From Candidatus Hydrogenedentota bacterium (GTDB taxonomy: Bacteria > UBA8481 > J006): a stretch of DNA of 57,520 nucleotides. The position numbers and the translations under genes were made by a program. Below, in pieces: positions 16,478 to 24,925 of this stretch (within the stretch, counting starts at the first letter, position 1; each line of letters starts with the position of its first letter). The stretch lies in NCBI GenBank assembly GCA_003697085.1, contig RFFU01000120.1, positions 1-57,520 of the forward strand. Direction: 5' to 3'. The notes under the pieces were generated by a model. The model saw nothing but the letters and a program-made list of their open reading frames with translations. It was not told where the DNA came from and made no database searches.

Positions 16478-18058
16478 TCAGCGTGCGTAATCCGTAAATT
16501 TCGTCTCGCGAATCACCGTAACGCGGATCTGCCCCGGATAACTCAACTCCGATTCGATCTTTCTCGCGATCCTCTTCGCGATCTTCTTCGCCTTCTGATC
16601 GTCCACCTTCGAATGGTTCACAAGGACCCGCACCTCGCGCCCGGCTTGTATCGCGTATGCCTTGCTGACTCCTTCCTCTTCCTTCGCCAGGTTTTCGAGC
16701 GTCTCGAGCCGCTTGACGTAATGCTCGGCGCTCTCCAACCGCACGCCGGGACGTGACGCGGAGATGGCATCCGCGACCTGCACGATCACCGCCTCCAGGG
16801 ACTGCTCCGTATCCCCATGGTGTCCAGCCACCGCATCGACCACGATCGGAGCCTCTCCGTAACGCTTCAAGAGATCCGCGCCCACGAGCGCGTGCGGACC
16901 CTCGACCTCGTGATCCACCGCCTTCCCAATGTCATGCAACAAACACGCCCGTTTGCAAACCTCCACGTTCAACCCCATCTCCGTCGCAATCATCGTTCCG
17001 ATGTGCGCCACTTCTTTCGAGTGAGCCAAGACATTCTGGCCGTAACTGGTCCGAAAGCGCAAGCGCCCCAGGATTTCTATGATCTCCGGACGCAGGTTGT
17101 GGATTCCCAACTCGTACGCCGCTTCGTCCGCCGCACGCCGCATCGCCTCTTCCGTCTCACGCCGCGCCTTCTCCAGAACCTCCTCGATCCGCGTCGGATG
17201 AATCCGTCCGTCCGCGACGAGTTTCGTCAGAGCCAAACGCGCCACCTCTCGCCGAACCGGATCGAAACATGAGACGCTGACGGCTTCCGGCGTGTCGTCG
17301 ATGATCAGTTCGACTCCGCTGAGCCGCTCGAATTCCCGGATGTTGCGGCCTTCCCGGCCGATAATCCGCCCTTTGAGGTCATCCGAAGGCAGCGGAACCG
17401 TCGTCACCGTCCGCTCGGTCGTCACGTCCGACGCGTACCGCTCCAGAGCAATGGTCAAGATCCTCCGGCTCTTCTCCTCCGCGGTCTTCTCCGCCTCCTG
17501 CTCGATCTTCCGTACCAGAGCCGCCGCTTCCGCACGCGCCTCGTCTTCCACCATCTTGACCATCTCCGCCTTCGCTTCCGCGGCACTGAGACCGGCCAGT
17601 TTTTCCATCTGCGCCGTCACCTCCGCCTTCTGCTTCTCCAACCGGTCCCGTTCCTCCCCTAAATCCTTCTGCAACTGCTTGAGACTTGCTTCGAGCCGAC
17701 TTATGTTCTCTTCCCGATCCTTGACCCCCTTTTCCCGACTTCGCAGTTTCTCCTCGAAACGCTTCAGTTCCGTCCTCTGCCGGTCGATCTCCTTCTCCTG
17801 TTTCCGGCGTTGACGCAGGATCTCGTCCTTTCCCTCGAGGACAGCCTCCCGCTTCCGAACCTCAGCCTCCCGCTTTGCCGTCTCGATGATCTGCTTCGCC
17901 CGGCTGTGCGCCGTCGTCTCCTCCTTCCACTCCTGGAATCTCCGGAAGAAATATCCGAAGACCCCCGAAGCAGCGATGGCAAGAAGAAAGAAGGAATAGA
18001 ACTGGGATGGCGTCATCTCGGACACCATGCCCGCAAGGTGCTGTAAAAAATCCGTCAT
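16478..18058 (-). CDS. rny: Ribonuclease Y
   Basis: Membrane-anchored endoribonuclease that starts mRNA decay. 526 residues: an N-terminal transmembrane segment (FLLAIAASGVFGYFF), a long coiled coil (about 30-200), a KH domain (GRIIGREGRNIREFE) and an HD domain with LLHDIGKAVDHEVEGPH as metal ligands. The start is supported by GGGAGG nine bases upstream. In Bacillus, rny, ymdB and spoVS are adjacent, and the order here is the same except for the inserted toxin/antitoxin cassette. No interruption seen. Confidence 0.97.
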   Translation of the reverse strand: MTDFLQHLAGMVSEMTPSQFYSFFLLAIAASGVFGYFFRRFQEWKEETTAHSRAKQIIETAKREAEVRKREAVLEGKDEILRQRRKQEKEIDRQRTELKRFEEKLRSREKGVKDREENISRLEASLKQLQKDLGEERDRLEKQKAEVTAQMEKLAGLSAAEAKAEMVKMVEDEARAEAAALVRKIEQEAEKTAEEKSRRILTIALERYASDVTTERTVTTVPLPSDDLKGRIIGREGRNIREFERLSGVELIIDDTPEAVSVSCFDPVRREVARLALTKLVADGRIHPTRIEEVLEKARRETEEAMRRAADEAAYELGIHNLRPEIIEILGRLRFRTSYGQNVLAHSKEVAHIGTMIATEMGLNVEVCKRACLLHDIGKAVDHEVEGPHALVGADLLKRYGEAPIVVDAVAGHHGDTEQSLEAVIVQVADAISASRPGVRLESAEHYVKRLETLENLAKEEEGVSKAYAIQAGREVRVLVNHSKVDDQKAKKIAKRIARKIESELSYPGQIRVTVIRETKFTDYAR

Positions 18059-18300
18059 CGTTCAAGACCTCCCTGCGGTCCGGAGGTCCCGATCAACCGG
18101 TAGTGAACGGATCCTCCAGGCCGGGGGCGGAAAGAACGATTCCGTCTCCGCCTCCCTTGGTATCGAGGGAAAACACTCCGTTATTCACGCTTATTCCTTT
18201 GTTCATCGTCTTCATCACCGGTTTTTCAGAACCAACCTTCCGCGGTATTCCGCATGGTAATTCCACTTGGTATTATCATGCCGCCGTAAAATTGCCCGCG

Positions 18301-18340
18301 TCCCGGCACCGGCTCCGCTTCGCAAAGCGCAGTACCGGGA
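18301..18340. repeat. Imperfect 40-nt hairpin, REP-like
   Basis: TCCCGG pairs with CCGGGA at the ends and CGCTT with AAGCG around a CGCA loop, with two internal mismatched zones. No T-run follows on either strand, so it is more REP-like than terminator-like. Confidence 0.5.
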
Positions 18341-18350
18341 GCGAGAATCG

Positions 18351-18369
18351 TTACGTTCGCCGAACGTAA
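18351..18369. promoter_or_regulatory. 19-bp palindrome TTACGTTCGCCGAACGTAA
   Basis: Two perfect 9-bp arms around one central base, about 290 bases before the rny start. The size suits a dimeric DNA-binding regulator, but no regulator gene is adjacent; it could also be part of a REP-like repeat with the hairpin beside it. Confidence 0.4.
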
Positions 18370-18456
18370 TTTCCCCAACAACATCCGCCTCATCATCCCT
18401 GAAAAAGACGAACACGTTTTTCAACCCATTCTCCGCGTGGATTCCGTTTCTTTCAA

Positions 18457-20535
18457 TCAGCCGACACGCGAGCGAAGGTCGGCGTTGCCCTCGGGATCAA
18501 GTTCCAAGGCCTTCTTAAAGTGTTCCTTCGCCTCCGCTTTCCGTCCCAACTGCTCCGCCGCCAACCCCCAAAGCCTGTGGAAGAACCCGGCTTGCGCGAC
18601 GTCTTTCCCTTTGAGCACTTCGCGAAAGTCCGCTATTGCTTTCTCATATTCCCCTTTCGCAAACCGAAGATAACCACGGGTACGAAGAATCGGGGCCTTG
18701 TCCAACTCGGGATAGATCTCCTCCAACGCGGAAATTTTGGCCAAGGCATCATCAAGATTGCGGCCGAGCCTCGCTGAAACCCAGCCGTAGGAGAGCAGCG
18801 CCTCCGGATTCCGCGGTTCTGCTTCAACCCATGCCTGCACCACGCGGTAGGCCACTGTTTCCTGCCCCGCAGCAAAAAGCGCGTCGGAGAAATACCGCTT
18901 TTCAACAGTCAACATTCCCCCGTCCAGAAGAGCCTTGACCGCATCCCTTTCCCGTCCCGCCATCCGGTAAAGCCGGGCCAGGTCGCGGTAATAGGCAGCG
19001 TTAAGCGGATCGCGATCGCGCGCCGACTCCAGAACAACGATACCGTCATTGAGAACCTGTCGAGCCTTCTTTTCGTTTCCCCGCTCCTTGTAAAACGTAT
19101 GCAACACGATGTATCCCGCCGCGCTTTCCTTGTTCTTCTCCACCAACTTCCGCAGGACCATCTCGGCTTCGTGCGTCTTTTTGGCGTCGGCAAGTATCCC
19201 CGCTCGACGGACCGTGAGTTCGAACGCCTCCGGAGCATTCGGATTCAGATCGATCCATTTGTCGAGCAGAGCGACGGCATCCTCATGCCGCCCTTCCCGC
19301 GCCAAAGCCACAGCGGTGCGATCCAGAATGTCCACCTGGTCCCACCGGCCCTGGAGAAGGTCGATACCACGGGCGTAATCCCGAGCCGCTTCGAGAAATT
19401 CGCCTTCGTCATAGGCCAAATCCCCCAGCCGCGGATAAGCCAGTTGATTTGCGGGATTGCGCTTCAGCGCCTCCTCATAGGCCGCCTTCGCACCCTCTGA
19501 ATCGCCCGCTGCTCGGAGAAGGTCTCCCAGAAAGATCTCCGCATAGGAGTGTTCGGGATACTTTTCCGCTGCTTTGCGAACGATCGCAATCCCCTCCTCC
19601 GCCTTACCATCCTTCTTCAGTTTCCAGCCCTTCTCCAACATCCCCTTGGCCGATTCCTCGACCAGCCTCTTCAGTTCCTTTTCTCCCAAGAGTTTCTTGA
19701 ACGTCGTAAGTCTGCTCGAAGGCCCTTCCTGGCGAACCTGATCGAGAACAACCGAAATCTCGGGTTCATCGAAATTGAGCGCCGTCTCGAGCTCCTTGCG
19801 GGCTTCGTCTTTCTTACCGAGTTGTGCGAACGCGGCGGCAAGATTTACGTGCACCGTACCGTTGTTGACGCCCAAGGCAATGGCATTCCGGCTCTCTCGA
19901 ATCGACTTCTCGAATTCCTTCTTAAGAAAATATGCACTTGCCAAGTGTGCGTGTAACCGGCCGTCGTCGGGAGCCAGAGCGATCGCCTGCTGAAGCAACT
20001 GAATCGATACCTCAGGATCATCCATCGGCAGGGCATACTGCAGATATCTCCCGATGAGAAAACGCCGCATCACCTCAAGCGCGGGAACTTTCTCCGCAGC
20101 CGCCGCAATCGAGAAACGAAAGGCATTTTGATAATGGAAGAGCGCCAAGGCCGGATCCTGCGATTCGACAATCCTTCCGATCGCCATATGCACCCGCGGA
20201 TCACTGAAGTCGATCTTCAACGCCGCTTGAAACCGATCCAGCGCAGCCTGTAATTGCCCGGCACGCTCATACTGAAGCCCTTCGGAATAAAGCTGATCGA
20301 CACGCTTCTCAGCGCTGGAAATCTTCTTTGGTTGCTTTAAAATCCCAAAAAGCGTCGAAACCGCCTTTTCCGCCACGCGCGCCTCTTGCGCGTTCCGTTC
20401 AACACGACTCTTCCTCTTCTGCTCGTAGGTGTTCCCGGCAGCCGAGGCGGCAATGGTCGCACCGAACAAAAGAACCGTCGCCACCGCAACCACAAAAGCA
20501 GCACTCCTTGTAAACCAACCTTTTCGCCCGATCAT
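18457..20535 (-). CDS. Secreted or membrane-anchored TPR repeat protein
   Basis: 692 residues. The N-terminal hydrophobic segment (AAFVVAVATVLLFGATIAASAA, a stretch near 12-33) followed by AAG suggests a signal peptide or anchor; the rest is a chain of tetratricopeptide repeats, for example YERAGQLQAALDRFQAALK, YAEIFLGDLLRAAGDSEGAK and LGRKAEAKEHFKKALELDPE near the end. TPR arrays scaffold protein complexes, often in envelope biogenesis. The start has AAGGAGA about eight bases upstream. It is followed after ~400 bases by rny and preceded by a 424-base gap, so it is probably monocistronic. No specific role can be assigned. Confidence 0.88.
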   Translation of the reverse strand: MIGRKGWFTRSAAFVVAVATVLLFGATIAASAAGNTYEQKRKSRVERNAQEARVAEKAVSTLFGILKQPKKISSAEKRVDQLYSEGLQYERAGQLQAALDRFQAALKIDFSDPRVHMAIGRIVESQDPALALFHYQNAFRFSIAAAAEKVPALEVMRRFLIGRYLQYALPMDDPEVSIQLLQQAIALAPDDGRLHAHLASAYFLKKEFEKSIRESRNAIALGVNNGTVHVNLAAAFAQLGKKDEARKELETALNFDEPEISVVLDQVRQEGPSSRLTTFKKLLGEKELKRLVEESAKGMLEKGWKLKKDGKAEEGIAIVRKAAEKYPEHSYAEIFLGDLLRAAGDSEGAKAAYEEALKRNPANQLAYPRLGDLAYDEGEFLEAARDYARGIDLLQGRWDQVDILDRTAVALAREGRHEDAVALLDKWIDLNPNAPEAFELTVRRAGILADAKKTHEAEMVLRKLVEKNKESAAGYIVLHTFYKERGNEKKARQVLNDGIVVLESARDRDPLNAAYYRDLARLYRMAGRERDAVKALLDGGMLTVEKRYFSDALFAAGQETVAYRVVQAWVEAEPRNPEALLSYGWVSARLGRNLDDALAKISALEEIYPELDKAPILRTRGYLRFAKGEYEKAIADFREVLKGKDVAQAGFFHRLWGLAAEQLGRKAEAKEHFKKALELDPEGNADLRSRVG

Positions 20536-20959
20536 CTTACGTCTCCTTCTTCGAACTCGAGGCGGACGCCGCCGAGCCGAAACTCATCCAAAATTTCTTC
20601 CCCCGGGAAAAACCCCGATTCCTCCGGCCTTCCCCTCTACGACCCGCTCTGGTCTCGTCCCGCAAAAAGATCGCTTTATCGCTATCCCCGCGCGCCGTCT
20701 TACGGCAAACACGCAAGGCGTACCGCCTTCGGCGATTAGCAGGGCGAGAACTCCCAGAACCGATCTGGAAACCCCAGCGTGGGATTTTCCCGAACATTAC
20801 TTTCCTGTCAAGGGAAAACATCAAGCAAGAATCGTTCCCGCGCTGTCCGTTGGTCCGCTGTTTCCCGCTTCTTCATTTTGCGCTCTTTTTTTCTCGTTAA
20901 CCGTTCGCGCACGAGGACGTCCGCCCCTTTATCGCTTCACCGCGGCAAAGTTGTCCGCG
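20536..20959. other. Upstream region of the TPR gene
   Basis: No convincing gene. A perfect TTGACA on the minus strand (20811-20806) could be a -35 element, but the following -10 candidate (AAAATC, 17 nt away) is poor. No composite repeat module seen. Confidence 0.4.
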
Positions 20960-21214
20960 TCAACCAGCACTTCCTCCGGGCGGTCCCAGACAATACGGAC
21001 AACCCTTGATCACAATCCGTTCGCGTCCGTCTTTCACCACCCCTGTCCGCTCCGCCAACAGATTCTCCCCTTCCTTCAATTCCTTCCCGCAAACCGGACA
21101 GGCCCGCATTCGAAGTTCCCTTCCCGTGGAAGACGTCTTCTCCGGTGGAAACTGCAGCAAAAGAAGTACGGCGAGAAGAATCACGATCCCAAGCCCCACG
21201 AGCAAAACCGTCAC
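20960..21214 (-). CDS. Small membrane protein with a four-cysteine zinc ribbon
   Basis: 84 residues: one N-terminal transmembrane helix (VLLVGLGIVILLAVLLLLQF), a short linker, then CPVCGKELKEGE and, 30 residues on, CPYC, together a likely zinc ribbon on the cytoplasmic side. The GTG start is supported by GGGAGGA six bases upstream, which argues that the gene is real despite its size. It lies 124 bases after obgE on the same strand. I do not recognise a named family; similar ribbon proteins often act as adaptors. Confidence 0.7.
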   Translation of the reverse strand: MTVLLVGLGIVILLAVLLLLQFPPEKTSSTGRELRMRACPVCGKELKEGENLLAERTGVVKDGRERIVIKGCPYCLGPPGGSAG

Positions 21215-21338
21215 TTCGGTTCCTCCCGATTCTCCCCGTCACACCCCGTCTCAAGTCGTTCCCGTGCCGAACCCCGCCCGCGAAGCATCCCGAGACTGTT
21301 GTGAAGGTCCGCCTCTGCCGCCCCCCTTTTGGTCCTCC

Positions 21339-22586
21339 TCATTCGAAGTACTCCATTTCACGCCCCTCGACAATCACGGTCTCGCCGTCCCGTACGCCCG
21401 CTCCACGCAATTCGTCCACGGCACCGATCCGCTCCAGAAACCTCCAGAACCGCCTCCATCCCTCAAGGTCACCGGGATCGTATTTCTCCAGATATCTCCT
21501 CACGGCCGCGCTCTTCAATTCGTAGATTCCCTCTTCCACCTTCTCCACCTCGATCGGCTCCGCTCCCCGCTCCGGCGACGCCCCCGAAACAGGAACAACA
21601 ATCCCCTCCGCCGGATACGGCTCCGGAGCAGGAAGTTCCTTCAGTTTCGCAATGAGATGATCGAGAAGCGACTCGATTCCCTCGCCGGTGACGGCGCTGA
21701 TCTCCATAAGAGCCGCATCGAGACGCGGCCGGGCGAAACCCAGATCGGATTTCGTTATGACCACCATCTCCGGCTTCCGCACCGTATCCCCCGGATATTC
21801 CTCCAGTTCCTTTCGAATCAACCGGTAGTTCCTTTCCGGATCCGGAAGGGACCCGTCCACCAGATGCAACAGAAGCCTCGTCCGCTCAATGTGTCTCAAG
21901 AAACGCAACCCCAATCCTTTCCCGGTGTGGGCCCCTTCAATCAAACCGGGAAGATCCGCCACGGTAAATGTCTCGCCCTTCCACTCCACGACTCCCAACT
22001 CCGGTTGCCTTGTCGTGAAAGGATAGGGTGCGACTCGCGGGCGCGCCGCGGATATGCGGGACAGAAGCGTCGACTTCCCCGCGTTGGGGAGACCAACTAA
22101 GCCGACATCGGCAATGAGACGAACCTCGAGGCGCACGCGAACCCGTTCTCCCGCTTGCCCCAAGCCGCGCTGACGCGGAGCCCGTCGCGTGGGGGTTGCG
22201 AAGGCCGCGTTCCCCTTGCCTCCCTTTCCCCCGCGCGCAACCACAAGTGTCTCGCCTTCCTCGAAAAGGTCCGCCAAAACCCTGCCGTGATCGGCCTCGC
22301 GGACCACGGTACCGCACGGGACCTCCAAAATACGATCCTTACCCCGGCGCCCCGTCCGATTCCTCGGCCGTCCTGAGGCACCGCCCCCGGCTTCAATTCT
22401 TCTTATCGACGAAAGATGCGAAAGCGAACGAAGATGGCGTGAGGCTCGGAAAAGAATATTCCCTCCGCATCCGCCATCCCCCCCGTCCGGTCCTCCAAAC
22501 TCGACAAATTTCTCCCTGCGGAACGAAACGCACCCGTCTCCGCCTCGGCCGGCCTCCAGTTCCAATTCTACCTCATCGACCCACAT
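21339..22586 (-). CDS. obgE: GTPase Obg/CgtA
   Basis: Ribosome-associated GTPase needed for 50S assembly and stress response. Domains: glycine-rich Obg fold (residues 1-155, AGRGGDGCVSFRREKF), G domain with G1 GLPNAGKST, G3 DLPG and G4 TKSD, then a C-terminal OCT-type region of about 70 residues (GIYELKSAAVRRYLEKY). The start was set at MWVDEVELELEAG by comparison with the family (M-F-V/I-D-E); an in-frame ATG four codons earlier is possible. It follows rpmA on the same strand, a common arrangement, with a terminator-like hairpin between them. Confidence 0.96.
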   Translation of the reverse strand: MWVDEVELELEAGRGGDGCVSFRREKFVEFGGPDGGDGGCGGNILFRASRHLRSLSHLSSIRRIEAGGGASGRPRNRTGRRGKDRILEVPCGTVVREADHGRVLADLFEEGETLVVARGGKGGKGNAAFATPTRRAPRQRGLGQAGERVRVRLEVRLIADVGLVGLPNAGKSTLLSRISAARPRVAPYPFTTRQPELGVVEWKGETFTVADLPGLIEGAHTGKGLGLRFLRHIERTRLLLHLVDGSLPDPERNYRLIRKELEEYPGDTVRKPEMVVITKSDLGFARPRLDAALMEISAVTGEGIESLLDHLIAKLKELPAPEPYPAEGIVVPVSGASPERGAEPIEVEKVEEGIYELKSAAVRRYLEKYDPGDLEGWRRFWRFLERIGAVDELRGAGVRDGETVIVEGREMEYFE

Positions 22587-22627
22587 TCGCCACAGCATCC
22601 CATCTGAGATTTCCCCGAAAACAACAA

Positions 22628-22651
22628 AGCCGCCTTCTCTCGAAGACGGCT
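22628..22651 (-). terminator. Intrinsic terminator after rpmA
   Basis: On the minus strand AGCCGTCTTC, loop GAGA, GAAGGCGGCT form a 10-bp stem with one mismatch, followed by TTTGTTGTTTTC. It sits about 100 bases after the rpmA stop and before obgE. Confidence 0.6.
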
Positions 22652-22749
22652 CGGTGCTCTAATTCACATTCCGGAACCCAGAGTCATTCGTGACGGCGGC
22701 GCACGGCGTTTTTGAAAATGGTCTCCTCGCCCGAATGCGGTGCCCGAAA

Positions 22750-23010
22750 TCAGGCGCTCTCGACCGCGTAAACCGATACGACGCGGCGATTGCCCTTCCG
22801 CTCGTTCACCACGATTCCGTCGCGCAGAGCAAAGAGCGTATGGTCCCGGCCGCATCCGACCCCCGGCCCCGCCGAAACCTTTGTTCCCCGCTGCCGCACA
22901 AGAATCGCGCCCGCACGGATTCTTTGCCCACCAAAAACCTTATAGCCCAAACGCTTCGATTCGCTGTCCCGGCCGTTGCGGGAGGAACCAACTCCCTTCT
23001 TGTGTGCCAT
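22750..23010 (-). CDS. rpmA: 50S ribosomal protein L27
   Basis: 86 residues, standard L27 ([36 protein letters not shown]). The N-terminus reaches toward the peptidyl-transferase centre. It starts directly with MAHKKG, and an in-frame TAG lies two codons upstream of the ATG, so the N-terminal extension that Prp removes in Firmicutes cannot be encoded. AAGGAG lies eight bases upstream. It follows prp after 175 bases. Confidence 0.98.
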   Translation of the reverse strand: MAHKKGVGSSRNGRDSESKRLGYKVFGGQRIRAGAILVRQRGTKVSAGPGVGCGRDHTLFALRDGIVVNERKGNRRVVSVYAVESA

Positions 23011-23185
23011 CTCCTACTCTCCTTCTCGTCTTCTTCCTTGAACCGCCGGCCGGGGATTGTGCATCACCGCGAAATAATCCCCAGTTCGGCGGCATTCGCT
23101 TCTTCCGATCCTAAAAAGGCCCTTCGCATTCTCGCGCGCCAACCTCCGGATCAGGAATCTATTCTACGCCATACACATTCCCGCT

Positions 23186-23497
23186 TCAATCAAATTCCGC
23201 ACTTCCCCTCACCTCGATCGCCTCCGGATGTTTTGTTTCCATCTCCCGCAACCCCAGTTCCAACGTCCGAAGGAGAACCCGTCCTTTCTCACCCAATCGG
23301 TCCCACCGAACCCTTATCTCCCCCCTCTCGACTTTTTCAACTTCAATCATTTCCCCCGCCACCTCCTCCAACGCGGTTGTGATCGTGTGAACAAGTGTCG
23401 AGACGCCGGCACAGACGAGATCCTCTCCCCGGGGGGCCACACCCGAATGCCCCTTTACCGTCAATCCATTCTCCTTCAAGAATATGCGAATCACCAC
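23186..23497 (-). CDS. prp: Prp-type ribosomal processing cysteine protease (YsxB family)
   Basis: 103 residues with the family's two catalytic motifs: GHSG (His; VKGHSGVAPRGEDLV) and CAGVS (Cys; VCAGVSTLVHT). In Staphylococcus this enzyme cuts an N-terminal extension from L27. Gene order rplU-prp-rpmA is the normal one. Start is GTG GTG with no Shine-Dalgarno. It is separated from rplU by ~700 bases of repeats, so it may no longer share the rplU promoter. Its substrate here is unclear because L27 lacks the extension. Confidence 0.9.
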   Translation of the reverse strand: MVIRIFLKENGLTVKGHSGVAPRGEDLVCAGVSTLVHTITTALEEVAGEMIEVEKVERGEIRVRWDRLGEKGRVLLRTLELGLREMETKHPEAIEVRGSAEFD

Positions 23498-24204
23498 GGA
23501 AAAAGGATAGCAAGGTCGATCTCAAAAAGAAACCGAAAGCCTCCGGCGAGCGACCCGCTGGTCGCCCCCTCCCTCTTCTCCGCCCAGACAAGATGCCTGC
23601 GCTCCCCCCCCCTCCCTTGTTCATGTCCTTGCACTTGCCCTCGCCCTTGCCTTTGCCTTTCCGTCGTCTTCTTTCGTCGTTTTCGTCGTTTATCGATTTC
23701 CGTTTACCGTCTTTCGATTTTTTTCTGAACGCATTCGGAACACCCAAGAGTCTCTTCGCTGACAAAAGTGTCCACACCCCATATTGCGGCGAAAATGGCG
23801 CATGGGTTCTCCAACCTGCGGACGGCAAATCGTGCACTCGTGGAAGATTCCTCGTTGGGCTGCGCCCGCCTCGGAATGACACTACGGGCGGATCGCCCGT
23901 CGCCGCTACAAGCGCTGGTCGCGCCAGGAGGGCGACCGGCCGGTCGCCCCTACAGTCCGCGATCCAATCCATCCGCCTCCTTTTCTCCATCGTTTTTCGC
24001 AGACGAGAGAGTCTGTGCTCTACTCTCCCTTTTTCCTTTTCCTTTTTGCCTTTTGACTTTTGCCTTTCTCTTTCCGTGTCATTCCGTGTCTTCCGTGGTT
24101 TCATTCCTTCCGCTTACTTCGCGTTTTCCGTGGTTAACTGCCTTTCCGTGCGTTCCCGCAATACTGAAAGTGTCAAACTGTAAGAATGACCCCTTTTTTG
24201 ACTT
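23498..24204 (-). repeat. Composite repeat array 4 (between rplU and prp)
   Basis: The longest array. Reading away from the rplU stop: end module (24173-24204), ccacggaaaacgcg and ccacggaagacacgg units, the 7-bp purine repeat, a gcacagactctctcgtctgcg segment, the 20-bp palindrome at 23930-23949, a block from gtgtcattccgag to gaggaatc, and a GGAG-loop hairpin (23802-23819). The stretch 23780-24150 is nearly identical to 49170-49510. The part nearest prp (23560-23760) is polypyrimidine-rich and less ordered. No gene seen. Confidence 0.9.
23930..23949. repeat. Perfect 20-bp palindrome in array 4
   Basis: GGGCGACCGGCCGGTCGCCC is its own reverse complement. The matching site in the array after mfd (49323-49342) has one mismatch, and a more degenerate version is seen near 56606-56625. 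Confidence 0.85.
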
Positions 24205-24549
24205 TTAGATCCCCTCGATCGATTCGATTCGAATTCGTGTCAGATCCTGGCGATGCCCGCGTTTGCGCCGGTAGTCCTTCCGGCGCTTAAACTTGAAAAC
24301 CAGTATCTTTTTCCCGCGCTCGTGAGAAATCACGCGGGCCTTTACCGTTACGCCTTCGAGGCATGGAGATCCGATCTTAACCTCGCCGGATGCTTCCGCC
24401 GCCAGGACCCGATCGAGGACCACGGTTTCCCCCGGCTCCGCGTCAAGGCGATTCACCAAGAGAATATCGCCTTCCTCGACACGGTATTGTCGCCCATCGC
24501 AATCAACGATCGCGTAACGCTCTTCGTTTTTCTCCATAACCGCCATCAT
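24205..24549 (-). CDS. rplU: 50S ribosomal protein L21
   Basis: L21 (RYAIVDCDGRQYRVEEGD, KVKARV-type core, FKFKRRKDYRRKRGHRQ). The start is set near MMAVMEKNEERYAIV, close to the usual family start; the frame is open 22 codons further to 24615, but those residues (KKLVAPGVGLSYNPP) are not part of L21. First gene of the rplU-prp-rpmA group. Its stop codon is directly followed by a repeat array. Confidence 0.95.
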   Translation of the reverse strand: MMAVMEKNEERYAIVDCDGRQYRVEEGDILLVNRLDAEPGETVVLDRVLAAEASGEVKIGSPCLEGVTVKARVISHERGKKILVFKFKRRKDYRRKRGHRQDLTRIRIESIEGI

Positions 24550-24615
24550 AATCGAGGGCGGATTGTAGGAAAGACCCACACCCGGCGCAACAAGTTTCTT
24601 CGGATTTTTTCTCAT

Positions 24616-24925
24616 CCCTCTTTCGAAGTCGAGCCAGGGCAGGCGTACGCTGTACCGTTCCCGACCCGCGAAGTCCTCGAAAAGTCGTCCGCTTTTTTCG
24701 TCGGAATCGAAAACGGCCCTTCCCCCTGCCGCTCCGCGAAGAACCTCAAATCCCCCCCCGCCTTGGTTGATCCTATTCCCGTTCTCAAGAATCGAAAAGC
24801 CGTCCGTTCCCGAAACCGAGAATTCATTTTATCAGTGAACCTCGAAATGCCACAGAACAGGAACATAACTGCCGTAATTTCAAATTGTTTCCTCCGGCAC
24901 ATCTTTTGCTTTTTGGAATTCCGTT
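24616..24925. other. Divergent promoter region between rplU and the pyruvate oxidoreductase gene
   Basis: 310 bases, AT-richer than average near 24830-24910. Must hold promoters for both directions. A sigma-54-like site is listed separately; no convincing sigma-70 pair was found for rplU. A 96-codon minus frame here has no recognisable domain. Confidence 0.5.
24895..24910 (+). promoter_or_regulatory. Sigma-54-like -24/-12 promoter candidate
   Basis: CGGCAC-ATCTT-TTGCT matches the sigma-54 consensus TGGCAC-N5-TTGCW at all but one position, with GG and GC ten bases apart. The predicted transcription start (about 24921) would leave only ~5 nt before the ATG, so the mRNA would be almost leaderless, which weakens the call. 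A sigma-54 activator gene lies just downstream of the oxidoreductase gene. Confidence 0.4.

Larger units (their letters stand above)
18059..18456. other. Upstream region of rny
   Basis: 398 bases without a credible gene. It holds an imperfect hairpin at 18301-18340 and a 19-bp palindrome at 18351-18369 (separate entries). A frame across them on the minus strand (18215-18424) lacks any recognisable domain and is treated as non-coding. Confidence 0.5.

Noticed and set aside
18215-18424. 69-codon minus-strand frame
   Set aside because: Spans the hairpin and palindrome upstream of rny; no domain or Shine-Dalgarno.
23343-24104. 253-codon minus-strand frame across array 4
   Set aside because: Composed of translated repeat modules and partly overlaps prp; similar frames occur in every array.
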